From the NCBI GenBank assembly GCA_017406465.1, contig JAFQYM010000006.1:1-53076 (forward strand): DNA of 53,076 bases. Reading direction: 5' to 3'. Below, one piece after another: positions 8,704-16,905 of the stretch. Each line of letters starts with the position of its first letter. Position 1 is the stretch's first letter. This DNA comes from Kiritimatiellia bacterium. GTDB taxonomy: Bacteria > Verrucomicrobiota > Kiritimatiellia > RFP12 > UBA1067. A program made the translations under genes and the position numbers. The notes under the pieces are model-generated. The model was given only the letters and a program-made list of their open reading frames with translations. It was not told where the DNA came from and did not search any database.

Positions 8704-8779
8704 ATTATAGCAAATTCGCAAAAGGGATGCAAATGAGAACGCAAAAGGAATCATGCCGCGGGTGCCCATCTGCTATAAT
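8704..8779. promoter_or_regulatory. Divergent promoter region with direct-repeat operator
   Basis: Plus strand: half-sites CGCAAAAGGGATGC at 8717 and CGCAAAAGGAATC at 8740 (23-base period), then TATAAT at 8774-8779 for the SDR gene; distances to the -10 are 57 and 34. Minus strand: TTGCAT (8727-8732), 17 bases, TATAAT (8704-8709), seven bases, ATG of the regulator. The distal half-site overlaps the regulator's spacer and -35. Confidence 0.75.
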
Positions 8780-8806
8780 ACTTCCGCATATCAGAAAGGA
8801 CTGCAA

Positions 8807-9625
8807 ATGGACGGAAGATTCGAAGGCAAAGTAGTGCTGGTGACAGGCGGCAACCGGAACACGGGGCTCGCCATCGTCGAGCGCTTCGTGCGCGAAGGCG
8901 CGAAGGTCTACATGTGCGGATCAAGCGAGGAGTCCACCGCGAAAGGCGCGGCGGAGCTCGCGGCGCGCGGTCTGGATGTCGCGGGCGCCTCGGAGATGCG
9001 CCCCTACCAGGTGGTGTCGCAGGCATGCGACATATCCGACGCCGCGCAGGTAGACGCGCTCATGGAGACGATCGCGCGCGAGTCGGGACGCCTCGACGTT
9101 CTCGTCAACAACGCCGCGAACCAGGGACTCGGACACGGCGGTCCGCTTGAAATGGACCCCGAGCGCTTCTGGGACGTCCTCAAGACGAACGTCGTCGGGG
9201 GCTTTCGCGTGACGCAGGCGGCATGCAACCGCTTCTTCATGAAGCAGGAATCGCGTGGTGTCGTCGTGTTCCTCTCTTCGAACACCGCCATGCGCGCAAT
9301 CCGCAAGCGCACCGCCTACTGCGCCTCGAAGGGCGCAATCAACTCGATGGTCCGCTCGCTCGCGCTCGACTTGGCTCCGCTCGGCATCCGCGTCAACTGC
9401 TGCGCCCCGGGATACATATACACCGAACGCTGGGACGTTCTCGACCCCGCGAAGGCCGCGCGGCGCCGCCTCAACTGTCCGCTCAGGAAGGAGGCGTCCG
9501 GTGCGGACATCGCAGGCGTCGTGGCGTTCCTCGCGTCGGACGACTCCGCGAACATGACAGGCGAGATCGTCACGTGCGACGCGGGTTGCTCGTGCCAGCA
9601 CATGCCGGAAGATGTAGACGTGTGA
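8807..9625 (+). CDS. Short-chain dehydrogenase/reductase (SDR)
   Basis: The 272-residue protein has a classical SDR fold: cofactor loop TGGNRNTGLA near residue 13, NNAAN near residue 100, catalytic SSNTAM with YCASKG, and a C-terminal LASDDSANMTGE block. It should oxidise or reduce a sugar acid or polyol with NAD(P)(H). ATG at 8807 follows AGAAAGGA; an upstream ATG at 8753 would precede the promoter. It heads an operon with an MFS transporter and an enolase-superfamily dehydratase, controlled by the divergent XylR-like regulator. In galacturonate-type catabolism such enzymes interconvert uronates or ketodeoxy acids; the exact substrate cannot be read from sequence. Confidence 0.9.
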   Translation: MDGRFEGKVVLVTGGNRNTGLAIVERFVREGAKVYMCGSSEESTAKGAAELAARGLDVAGASEMRPYQVVSQACDISDAAQVDALMETIARESGRLDVLVNNAANQGLGHGGPLEMDPERFWDVLKTNVVGGFRVTQAACNRFFMKQESRGVVVFLSSNTAMRAIRKRTAYCASKGAINSMVRSLALDLAPLGIRVNCCAPGYIYTERWDVLDPAKAARRRLNCPLRKEASGADIAGVVAFLASDDSANMTGEIVTCDAGCSCQHMPEDVDV

Positions 9626-9629
9626 TAGC

Positions 9630-9678
9630 TCAAAGTTTAAAGTTCAAAGTCTGATGTTTGATGTTTAAAGTTGAAAGC
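9630..9678 (+). repeat. Short-period AT-rich repeat (AAAGTTTAAAGTT family), single arm
   Basis: AAAGTTTAAAGTTCAAAGT, a variable part, then GTTTAAAGTTGAAAG fill the spacer between the SDR and the transporter. The same vocabulary forms a hairpin inside the transporter gene at 44361-44457. Confidence 0.6.
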
Positions 9679-9689
9679 GAGGAGGAGGA

Positions 9690-10955
9690 GTGAATCGATC
9701 ATACAAATGGTTTCTAATCGCGATGCTCAGCTGCGCGTTCTTCTTCCATCAGGCGGACAGGGCGCTCTTCGGGATCTTGACGATACCGATCCAGAACGAT
9801 CTGCATCTGACGGACGTGCAGATCGGCTGGATAAATACGACGCTCTCCTGGACGCTTGCGGCGATGACCGTCGTTGCGGGCTTCCTTGGAGACCGATTCA
9901 GCCGGAAGTGGATCATCACGCTTTCGCTCATCGCATGGTCGCTGATGACCGTATGCATGGGCTTCATCGGCGGCTTTGCCGGGGCCCTCTTTTTCCGCTC
10001 GATCGCGACAGGCGTCGGCGAAAGCTTCTACGCGCCGAGCGCCTACGCGCTCATCGCCGTCCACCACAAGGAGACACGCTCCGTCGCGCTCTCCATCCAC
10101 CAGGCCGCGCTTTATGTTGGGCTTATGGTCTCGGGGCTTGTCGTGGCGTGGATGCTTGGGCTCCTCGGCACATGGCGAAACGTCTTCATCGCGTTCGGCG
10201 CGGCGGGATGCGTACTTGGTATCATCTTCATCTGGGCGCTGAAAGATGTCTCGCGCAGAGACGCTGAAACGCAGAACGATTCCCACGATCTCCGCGCCTC
10301 CGCGCCTCCGCGAGAGAATTCTTCCCTCTCCGACGGGCTTCGCGCCTACTTCTGCAACCCGTCGGCGCTGTGCGCCACGGCGGGATTTGTCGCTATAGTG
10401 TTCGTGAACAACGCCTATCTCTTCTGGGCGCCCAAGTTCGCGGCGGAGAAATTCGCCGTCACGGTTGGTGATGCGGGCAAGGGCGTGATGCTGTGGCACC
10501 ACCTGTTCGCTTTCGCCGCGATTCTCGCCGGCGGAATATTGACGGACCATTTCGTGAAGAAGATGCCGCGCTTCCGACTCGGCTTCCAGGCGGCGGCCCT
10601 TCTCTTCGGCGCGCCGATGCTCCTCTGGATCGGCCTTGCGCCGTCCTTTGCCGCGTTACTCGTTGCCGCAAGCACGTATGGCGTCTTCCGCGGCTTCTTC
10701 GAGGTGAACACCCATGCATCCCTGTTTGATGTCGTTGCACCGGCGCATCGATCCACAGCCGTCGGGCTTCTCAACATGATTGCGTTCTTCTTCGGCGGAC
10801 TCTCAGGAGTCGCGATGGGGGCGCTTTCACAGCGCTGGGGCGTGCGCGGCTTTGAAATCGGCTTCGGCATCATGGCCACGGCGTATGCTCTCGGCGCGGC
10901 ACTCATGGCGTTCAGCTTCTTCTTCACGTTCAACAAAAACCGAATCGTCGAATAA
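9690..10955 (+). CDS. Major facilitator superfamily transporter
   Basis: The 421-residue inner-membrane protein has about twelve hydrophobic segments, with the MFS loop 2-3 signature GDRFSRKW near residue 70. It starts at GTG 9690 with GAGGAGGAG immediately upstream. It sits between the SDR and a mandelate-racemase-family dehydratase and probably imports the sugar acid or hexuronate they act on. The central cytoplasmic loop carries a piece (RRDAETQNDSHDLRASAPPR) encoded by an in-frame copy of a GC-rich repeat whose full hairpin lies just downstream at 10988-11074. This loop tolerates insertions, and the other MFS gene at 43.7 kb carries a different repeat family in the same loop. Confidence 0.9.
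   Translation: MNRSYKWFLIAMLSCAFFFHQADRALFGILTIPIQNDLHLTDVQIGWINTTLSWTLAAMTVVAGFLGDRFSRKWIITLSLIAWSLMTVCMGFIGGFAGALFFRSIATGVGESFYAPSAYALIAVHHKETRSVALSIHQAALYVGLMVSGLVVAWMLGLLGTWRNVFIAFGAAGCVLGIIFIWALKDVSRRDAETQNDSHDLRASAPPRENSSLSDGLRAYFCNPSALCATAGFVAIVFVNNAYLFWAPKFAAEKFAVTVGDAGKGVMLWHHLFAFAAILAGGILTDHFVKKMPRFRLGFQAAALLFGAPMLLWIGLAPSFAALLVAASTYGVFRGFFEVNTHASLFDVVAPAHRSTAVGLLNMIAFFFGGLSGVAMGALSQRWGVRGFEIGFGIMATAYALGAALMAFSFFFTFNKNRIVE
10252..10316 (+). repeat. In-frame copy of the CGCAGAG repeat family
   Basis: CGCAGAGACGCTGAAACGCAG, a short spacer, then CTCCGCGCCTCCGCGCCTCC forms two weakly complementary arms inside the MFS coding sequence, preserving the reading frame. Confidence 0.6.
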
Positions 10956-10987
10956 TCTACAATTTTTACCAGAATATGACCGTTCAA

Positions 10988-11074
10988 TTTTTAACGCAGA
11001 GTCGCAAGGTCGCAGAGAACGCAGAGGTCTATATTCTCCGCGCACTTCGCGTCTCTGCGTCTCTGCGTTAAAAA
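10988..11074. repeat. Inverted repeat built of ACGCAGAG units
   Basis: The left arm starts TTTTTAACGCAGAG and the right arm ends CTCTGCGTTAAAAA, with tandem GCAGAG-like units between. It lies in the spacer between the MFS and dehydratase genes and would form a long imperfect hairpin, possibly damping expression of the distal gene or protecting the 5' portion of the message. Confidence 0.7.
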
Positions 11075-11105
11075 TCAATACTCAAACTAAAGGATTTAGG
11101 TCAAC

Positions 11106-12269
11106 ATGAAAATCAAATCCATCAAGACGTTCGCCATCGACTGCTACCGCACGAACTGGGTTTTCGTGAAGGTGCGTACCGACGAGGGAATCGAGGGAAT
11201 AGGCGAGGGGACTCTCGAATACAAGGAAAACGCCCTTCTCGGCGCGATTGCCGACCTTGAGCACGCGCTCGTCGGAAAGGATCCGTTCGACACCGAATGG
11301 ATATTCCACGAGAACTACCGCGACGCCTACTGGCGCGGCGGGGCTGTTCTCATGTCGGCGCTTTCCGCAGTCGACATGGCGCTCTGGGACATCAAGGGCA
11401 AGGCGCTGAACCTCCCCGTTTGGAAACTTCTCGGCGGCAAGTGCCGCGAAGGCGTTCCGTGCTATGCGAACTGCTGGTTCTCGGGCGCGAATGAGCCGGA
11501 GGAGTTCGCCGCAAAGGCGACTGCGGCGGTCGAGGCGGGCTTCAAGGGCCTTAAGTGGGATCCCTTCGGAAAGAACTACCGACAGCTTCCTCCCGCGGAC
11601 TTCAAGAAGGCCATGAAGTGCGTTGCCGCCGTCCGTGAAGCGACGGAAGGAAAGGCGGAGATCCTCATCGAATGCCACGGACGCTTCGACGTGCCGACGG
11701 CGCTCCGCGTCTGCAACACGCTTGAGGAATTCTCGCCCTACTGGGTGGAGGAGCCGGTCATCCCCGACACGCTGCGCGCGCTTGCAGACGTGCGTTCGCG
11801 CGTGCGCGTGCCGATCGCCTGCGGCGAACGCCTTTACACGACGCAGCAGATCCTCGACGCAATAGAACTCCGCGCCTGCGACTACCTGCAGCCGGACTCG
11901 TCTCATGCGGGCGGGCTCACCGGCATGAAACAGATCGCCGCCATCTGCGAAGCGCACCACATCCCCTTCTGTGCGCACAATCCGTCCGGTCCCGTCGCAA
12001 ACGCAGTCACGCTTGCGCTCGGCGTCTCGACGCCCGGATACTGCATACACGAGACGCTGTTCGACGACGTGCCGTGGCGGAAGGACGTAATCGACGAGGA
12101 TGTGCGCTTTGCGGACGGCCTCATGTATCCCTCCGACCGTCCGGGCCTCGGCATCGCGCTGAACGAGGAGGCCGCCGCCGCGCATCCGAAGCAAGATCAC
12201 TGGCTCCGCCACTACGTCGGCACGCTCACGAACATCCGTCCGCCAGACAGCGTCAAGTACTACAGCTAA
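11106..12269 (+). CDS. Mandelate racemase/muconate lactonizing family enzyme (sugar-acid dehydratase-like)
   Basis: The 387-residue protein belongs to the enolase superfamily. The N-terminal capping domain (YWRGGAVLMSALSAVDMALWDIKGK) is followed by a barrel with putative catalytic KGLKWDPFG and metal ligands in ECHGRFD, WVEEP and CGERL; a histidine lies in CAHNPSGP. The closest biochemical precedent is D-galactonate/sugar-acid dehydratases that remove water from aldonates. It is last in the SDR-MFS operon, so it probably acts on the product of the SDR. The ATG at 11106 lies at the end of an AT-rich stretch with GG at moderate distance. Confidence 0.88.
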   Translation: MKIKSIKTFAIDCYRTNWVFVKVRTDEGIEGIGEGTLEYKENALLGAIADLEHALVGKDPFDTEWIFHENYRDAYWRGGAVLMSALSAVDMALWDIKGKALNLPVWKLLGGKCREGVPCYANCWFSGANEPEEFAAKATAAVEAGFKGLKWDPFGKNYRQLPPADFKKAMKCVAAVREATEGKAEILIECHGRFDVPTALRVCNTLEEFSPYWVEEPVIPDTLRALADVRSRVRVPIACGERLYTTQQILDAIELRACDYLQPDSSHAGGLTGMKQIAAICEAHHIPFCAHNPSGPVANAVTLALGVSTPGYCIHETLFDDVPWRKDVIDEDVRFADGLMYPSDRPGLGIALNEEAAAAHPKQDHWLRHYVGTLTNIRPPDSVKYYS

Positions 12270-12290
12270 TCAAAAATAGACACGAGGCGA

Positions 12291-12389
12291 TTACAGCGGG
12301 ATGAAAGTTACCGCCCTTCCGTCGATCTTCGGCTTCGCGTCGAGGACGAGGTTGCCGTCGGCGTTGGCGCAAAGGCCGTGAATTGTAAA
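12291..12389 (-). pseudogene. C-terminal remnant of a surface protein
   Basis: Thirty-two codons without a start encode NADGNLVLDAKPKIDGRAV and end FIPL. The intact surface protein at 19091 ends NAGNIVLDVKPMGTVIIFK and the one at 36442 ends NSSGELVCNVKPAGLIISFY. Only the terminal tail survives here, directly downstream of an intact operator and promoter at 12391-12457. Confidence 0.65.
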
Positions 12390-12390
12390 C

Positions 12391-12457
12391 ATTATACCAC
12401 ATTTCACATTTTGCCTGCAATTCTCAATCCGCCAAAATCACATCACTATTCCACCAA
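12391..12457 (-). promoter_or_regulatory. Promoter and TTGGCGGAA-type operator of a dead locus (site 1)
   Basis: Half-sites TTGGTGGAA (from 12457) and TTGGCGGA (from 12435) precede TATAAT at 12391-12396 on the minus strand; offsets to the -10 are 61 and 39. A -35-like TTGCAG lies 18 bases from the -10. The gene it drove is deleted except for its C-terminal codons. Confidence 0.65.
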
Positions 12458-12497
12458 TTTTCCGGCTCAAAACCTACAAAACAAGTTGGGCGTGTGA

Positions 12498-12605
12498 TCA
12501 TGGCCTCAATGCGGATATGGGACAGATGACGACACCATCCTCCCGTGTGTAAGCATACTCGCCCCCGGTAATCACCATATCAACAATTCGAGGCAGATAG
12601 TTCAT
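12498..12605 (-). pseudogene. Internally deleted AAA/DUF4143 ATPase: start fused to end (35 codons)
   Basis: The peptide begins MNYLPRIVDMV, like the N-terminus of a DUF4143-type ATPase family, and continues ITGGEYAYTREDG then VVICPISALRP, like the C-terminus of the same family. The roughly 400 residues in between are absent. Promoter (TTGCCC 12651-12656, 17 bases, TATAAT 12628-12633) and ribosome-binding site AAGGGAG remain, so a 35-residue peptide could still be made. Family recognition is from memory of typical termini. Confidence 0.45.
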
Positions 12606-12627
12606 TTTTCTCCCTTTGCGGACGCAA

Positions 12628-12656
12628 ATTATACCACACTTTACGTTTTTGGGCAA
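12628..12656 (-). promoter_or_regulatory. Promoter of the deleted ATPase remnant
   Basis: TTGCCC, 17 bases, TATAAT. The spacer closely resembles that of the promoter at 12391 (both end GTGTGG or ATGTGG before TATAAT). Confidence 0.55.
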
Positions 12657-12753
12657 TTACGCTTTTCATTCTTGGGGTGTATTGATTTTATCTTTTGGGT
12701 TTTGCGCCTATACTCTGCGGAATGTCATTCTCCGGCAATCTGCCTGACGGCTT

Positions 12754-12930
12754 TCAGTCGCGCGGGCGGAGGTAGAACCGCCCGATTACGCGCGACGTGC
12801 TCATGGTGTTGATAAAGGCGTTGGGGTCTATCTTCTTGCAGATAGAGTAGATGTAGGCGGTGTTGTCGGCGGCCACAACCGAATAGACCACGCCATCAGC
12901 CCGATTCTTTCCTTTGACGATTTCGCCGCA
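12754..12930 (-). pseudogene. C-terminal DUF2179 remnant of a YitT-family membrane protein
   Basis: The frame encodes CGEIVKG, VYSVVAADNTAYIYSICKK, IDPNAFINTMSTSRVIGRF and YLRPRD before a stop. This is the usual end of YitT/DUF161 membrane proteins (EIDPxAFVNxMDxSEVIGRF). The membrane part is missing and upstream sequence runs straight into the 3' end of the tricorn-like gene, marking a rearrangement breakpoint near 12930-12950. Confidence 0.65.
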
Positions 12931-12949
12931 CGATCTGCGCACAGTTCTT

Positions 12950-15900
12950 TCATTTGGGATAACGGAGTGCCGGTGGCGGGGCGGACTTCTGCGCGGCGGA
13001 CTCTTCGGCAAGTACGTCGAGCGCCGCGTCGAGCTGCGGGTCGCGTCCGGCGGCTACGTCGGCGGGCGTCAGGTCTACTTTGACATCTGGCTTCGAGCCA
13101 TTGCCCTCCATATACGTTCCGTCCGGAAGGAACGTGCCGATGCGCGGCCGCCGCACAACTCCATAGTCGAAGAGATTGTAGTTCTTTGTGCCTATAATCT
13201 CCCCCGCCGTCTCCCATCCTATGACCTTTGCCCGCTTCAGTGTCTGCATGGCGTGTGCGAACTCCTCGGCGTTCGACATGCTGCGCTCGTTCGCAAGCAC
13301 AACGACGGGAAGTCCGGCGATGACCGGCCGTCCGTATCTGTCAAGGAGATAGCCCTCCTCCTCCGTGCCGCGATAGAGCGTTCGCTCGTGGCGGTTGCCG
13401 CAGAGAATGTCGATGAGCCTGTCCGCCGTCCTGCCGCCGGTGTTGTAGCGGACATCGACGACCAGCCCGTCCTTGCCAAAGCACTCGGCAAACACCTGGT
13501 CGGCGAACGCGTCCGCGCTGTCAGAATCCATCGCATCGACTGCGATGTAGCCGAAATCGCCTTTCCTGCGGACCACCGTCCTCGCCGCCTCGATCTCGGC
13601 GTCGCGCATAAGCCGCCGCGCCTTCTCGAACGTGATGGCGTCGATCTCGCGCTCAAGCGGGCTTTCGCACCCGGCGCGCTTCACGCGAAGGCGGTACTTG
13701 TGCGGCAGCGGGCCGTTCATGACTTCCGCGTAGTCCATGTCAGGCGACACTTCGCGCCCGTCCACAGACAGGACAACATCGCCCGCGAGCAGCCCTTCCG
13801 CCCCTTTGTCGGACGGAGAGCGGGGAATGACATCGCGGACGAGCCAGCCATCGCCAGAATGAGACCGGTCGAAACGGGCGCCAAGATGTGGCGTGAAGAT
13901 CTTCCAGCCCCGCTTCCACGGAAAGTCCGCCCATCGTTTCTTCGTCACGTCGTTTGACATGAACCCGAGGTGGGAGGCGTCAAGCTCGCCGTGCATCATC
14001 GCGACGACACGAGCAAAGACATTCCAACACGGAGCGTTGCGGGCGGCAAGGCGGTACTTGTCGCGCACGGCCGGCCAGTCCACCCCATGCATGTTCACGT
14101 CGCAGAAACCATCGCGCAAGTTCGCCCATGCCGCGAGGAAGGCAAGTTCCTGGTAATCCTGGACATGCGTCGCCTGAAAAGCATGGAATTCAAATACCTT
14201 GCCGTCAATCGCCGGGCGGTTGTCAATCGACGAAAGCAGCTTGTCCTTTTTATCGTCCTTCAGCCATTGAACAATCTTGGCGTTTTTGTCGAGAAGTTTC
14301 TCCGGCTTCATACGACCGGGGATTTTGATCGTCGAAATCTTGCCGTCGGCGAAGAATGAGAGCGTCCTGCCGTCAGGCGAGAAGAACAGCCGGCTGCCTT
14401 TGACGCCAGTGGCGCGGACGCGCTCTGGCAACGTGGCGACGTCTGGGCGGCACAGCTCCTTCCGAACCGCTCCGCCCGCCGACTCGGCGTGTTCGTCAGC
14501 GGGGTCGAGATAGGTGTAGAAGATGTAGGACGCATCACCCGTAGCCGCGCGGTCACCTGAAAACGCGACGATGCGCCCGTCTGGCGACCATGCGGGCGTT
14601 CCATCCCACTTGCAGTTGCGCGAGAGGTTGCACGGCTTTCCGTCTCCTGTCGGAACGATCCACACGTCGGCATTTCCGTAGCCGTCGCAAAGCGTCGCCG
14701 CGACATAGTTCCCGTCCGGCGACCAGACATAGGATTCGCACCGCCCCGAGGCTACCTTGGAGACCGAGCGCACGGCCCCGTTGGCGTCGGCGAACGTGAG
14801 CCGCCCCGTCATGTCATGCCACGCGAGGAGCCGGCCGTCCGGCGAGACTGAAAGCGCACGGCGGCAGACATCGCCCGTCGCAATGCGTTCGCGGACGAAC
14901 TCGACGTTCGCCGACCAGAGCTTGTTCGTGTCGGCGCGCCTGACGCGCCAGACATCCGTGCCGTCGCCCAGATCTGAAAGGTAGTAGAGCATGTTCCCGT
15001 CGGGCGAGAACGCACAGTCGCGCTCGTGGGTGCGCGAAAAGCCATGTACGCATACAGGCCGACGCTTTTCGCCCCCGAGCTCCATGACCCATACGTCGCC
15101 TCCCGCAGTGAACGCGACTTCCCGTCCGCCATCGCGGAAAGTGCAATTGCCGTCGCCATAGTTGTTGTCGAAGCTCGTGTAGCTGCGGCGAACCGTGCGC
15201 GGCACTGATGGGTCGAAGAGCGCCGGTCTTAGGGCGATGCGATGCGGCTGCGGATTGGAGAGCGTCGGGTCGACACGCCACAAGTCAAGCCCCTTCGAGA
15301 ACACCATTGTCCGTCCGTCACGCGAAAGAGACGGGCAGAATACGTGATCGTCCGTGAAGTGCGTAATCTGCCGCTCATCACCCGACTCAAGGGAACGGCA
15401 ATACAGGTTCCTCACGCCGTCCGCATCGCGGAGGTAGTAAAACGACCTTCCATCAGGCGTCCATATCGGCGTCGTACAGCCGTCTCGCCCGCGCACAACC
15501 GGCGCAAAAGAAAGCGCCTCCCTGTCGTAGAGCCAGATCTCGCCTGCGCAAGGAGACCTCGACCATGAATGGCGTTTGCGGAACTCCGGCTCTCCGCCGT
15601 TTATTCTTGCCCTCCAGGTGAAGAGGACATTGCGCCCGTCGGGCGAAATTGACGGCGAGAACGCAGGCGCATCGAAGATCTTCCGTTCTGACTTGCCCCC
15701 CGCCGTCGAAACGAGAATGGGGCGACGCGAAAGCCGCTTGCTGGAGACGCTCTCGGAGGCGTCGTCACGATAGGCAAGGGCTATCATCTCAGAGCCGTCT
15801 GGCGTGTAGCCACATGGCAGGAGACTCTCTGTATGAAACGTCACTTGCCTTGTACCCGACGCACGCATTGGAACGCTTCCGCGCGTGCCGTCAGATTCCA

Positions 15901-16201
15901 GATACGCCTCGAAGAGCTGGAGCGTCCCCCATCGGTCGGAAAGGAACGCCAAGCGCTTCCCGTCCGGCGAGAGGAACGGACGCGAATCCGCCGACATGCC
16001 GTCGCCGATGGGCGTGGCGACCCCGCCTTCCGTCGGCGCGAGCCACACGCGGTCCTTCCACTCGAACGCGAAAAAACTTCCGTCCGGCGAGACGGACGGG
16101 TTTATGCCGAGGTAGATTTCAGACCAGTCACGCGCAGTTTCGGCAACACACGAGAATATGAAAACCAAGAAGCAACATACAAGCAAAAAAGAACGTCTCA
16201 C
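12950..16201 (-). CDS. Tricorn-like protease: TolB-type beta-propeller, PDZ and S41 peptidase
   Basis: The 1083-residue exported protein has a signal peptide (RRSFLLVCCFLVFIFSC), many WD40/TolB-like blades with repeated FSPDGKRLAF-type motifs to about residue 640, a core with GELDASHLGF (tricorn-type Ser-His pair), a PDZ domain (LLAGDVVLSVDGREV) and an S41 catalytic block SMSNAEEFAH with TAGEIIG. It should degrade peptides in the periplasm. The start is a GTG at 16199-16201 that overlaps the TGA of the upstream esterase (GTGA), preceded by AAGGAG, so the two are translationally coupled. It is last in the surface-protein operon. Its downstream end abuts the decayed region at 12.3-12.95 kb. Confidence 0.88.
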   Translation of the reverse strand: MRRSFLLVCCFLVFIFSCVAETARDWSEIYLGINPSVSPDGSFFAFEWKDRVWLAPTEGGVATPIGDGMSADSRPFLSPDGKRLAFLSDRWGTLQLFEAYLESDGTRGSVPMRASGTRQVTFHTESLLPCGYTPDGSEMIALAYRDDASESVSSKRLSRRPILVSTAGGKSERKIFDAPAFSPSISPDGRNVLFTWRARINGGEPEFRKRHSWSRSPCAGEIWLYDREALSFAPVVRGRDGCTTPIWTPDGRSFYYLRDADGVRNLYCRSLESGDERQITHFTDDHVFCPSLSRDGRTMVFSKGLDLWRVDPTLSNPQPHRIALRPALFDPSVPRTVRRSYTSFDNNYGDGNCTFRDGGREVAFTAGGDVWVMELGGEKRRPVCVHGFSRTHERDCAFSPDGNMLYYLSDLGDGTDVWRVRRADTNKLWSANVEFVRERIATGDVCRRALSVSPDGRLLAWHDMTGRLTFADANGAVRSVSKVASGRCESYVWSPDGNYVAATLCDGYGNADVWIVPTGDGKPCNLSRNCKWDGTPAWSPDGRIVAFSGDRAATGDASYIFYTYLDPADEHAESAGGAVRKELCRPDVATLPERVRATGVKGSRLFFSPDGRTLSFFADGKISTIKIPGRMKPEKLLDKNAKIVQWLKDDKKDKLLSSIDNRPAIDGKVFEFHAFQATHVQDYQELAFLAAWANLRDGFCDVNMHGVDWPAVRDKYRLAARNAPCWNVFARVVAMMHGELDASHLGFMSNDVTKKRWADFPWKRGWKIFTPHLGARFDRSHSGDGWLVRDVIPRSPSDKGAEGLLAGDVVLSVDGREVSPDMDYAEVMNGPLPHKYRLRVKRAGCESPLEREIDAITFEKARRLMRDAEIEAARTVVRRKGDFGYIAVDAMDSDSADAFADQVFAECFGKDGLVVDVRYNTGGRTADRLIDILCGNRHERTLYRGTEEEGYLLDRYGRPVIAGLPVVVLANERSMSNAEEFAHAMQTLKRAKVIGWETAGEIIGTKNYNLFDYGVVRRPRIGTFLPDGTYMEGNGSKPDVKVDLTPADVAAGRDPQLDAALDVLAEESAAQKSAPPPALRYPK

Positions 16202-16890
16202 AACCCTGTCTCCTTTGCGAGCCTTTCTGCCACAATGCTTCCGAGGCGCTTCGACGCCGCCTTGTTGTAATGGCAGTAGTCTTTGTAATCCGACGCAGGC
16301 CACTTCTCGACGACAGCGAAAAGATCGTTCACGGCGACGCCCTCCTCCCGCGCCACCTTGACTGCGGCGGCATTGTATGCGCGGATGGATTCCGTGGTGC
16401 GCTTGTTCCTCCCCTGCTTCCCGCTTGGATTCATCGTAGTCGTAGTGGCGAAAACGATCTTCGCATCCGGCCAGTATCGACGCAGACGGTGGATGATCTT
16501 CCTAATGTTGCGCGTGTATTCCTCGACCGACGTTAGCGGCTCGTCGTCGCCGTCCCAATGCGCGGCATCCCAGTGCCCGCAATTGAACTGGACGACTTTC
16601 GGCGAAGCGACGAGCCCTCGCCACCGCGAAAGGCTGGTCAAGACGAACTGGGTGTTCTGGCAATTCTCCTTCGGCCACTTCACCTCGACCTTGCCGCGCA
16701 ACGCCTCGGCGACATAGGGGCAATAGAGCTGGCGTATGGAATCGCCGATGAGCAATATCTCCGGCAGGCCCGACGACTTCTTCGCCGGTTCGTTCGCGGA
16801 ATCTTCGAGAAATCCGCTTGACGCAACCGCAGAAGCGCCGAACACCATCGCCGCAACTGCCGTCCATGTCAACCAACGTTTATGATTCAT
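16198..16890 (-). CDS. SGNH/GDSL-family esterase
   Basis: The 230-residue exported enzyme has a signal peptide and the SGNH blocks: nucleophile GDSIR near residue 49, a variant block III FNCGHWD, and the C-terminal DYCHYNK with the Asp-x-x-His dyad. Such enzymes deacetylate polysaccharides such as pectin, xylan or rhamnogalacturonan. It lies 15 bases downstream of the metalloprotease gene and overlaps the tricorn-like gene by four bases. The Gly-x-Asn-Asp motif is altered to Asn-Cys-Gly-His. Confidence 0.8.
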   Translation of the reverse strand: MNHKRWLTWTAVAAMVFGASAVASSGFLEDSANEPAKKSSGLPEILLIGDSIRQLYCPYVAEALRGKVEVKWPKENCQNTQFVLTSLSRWRGLVASPKVVQFNCGHWDAAHWDGDDEPLTSVEEYTRNIRKIIHRLRRYWPDAKIVFATTTTMNPSGKQGRNKRTTESIRAYNAAAVKVAREEGVAVNDLFAVVEKWPASDYKDYCHYNKAASKRLGSIVAERLAKETGL

Positions 16891-16905
16891 GACAGGCCTC
16901 CATAA

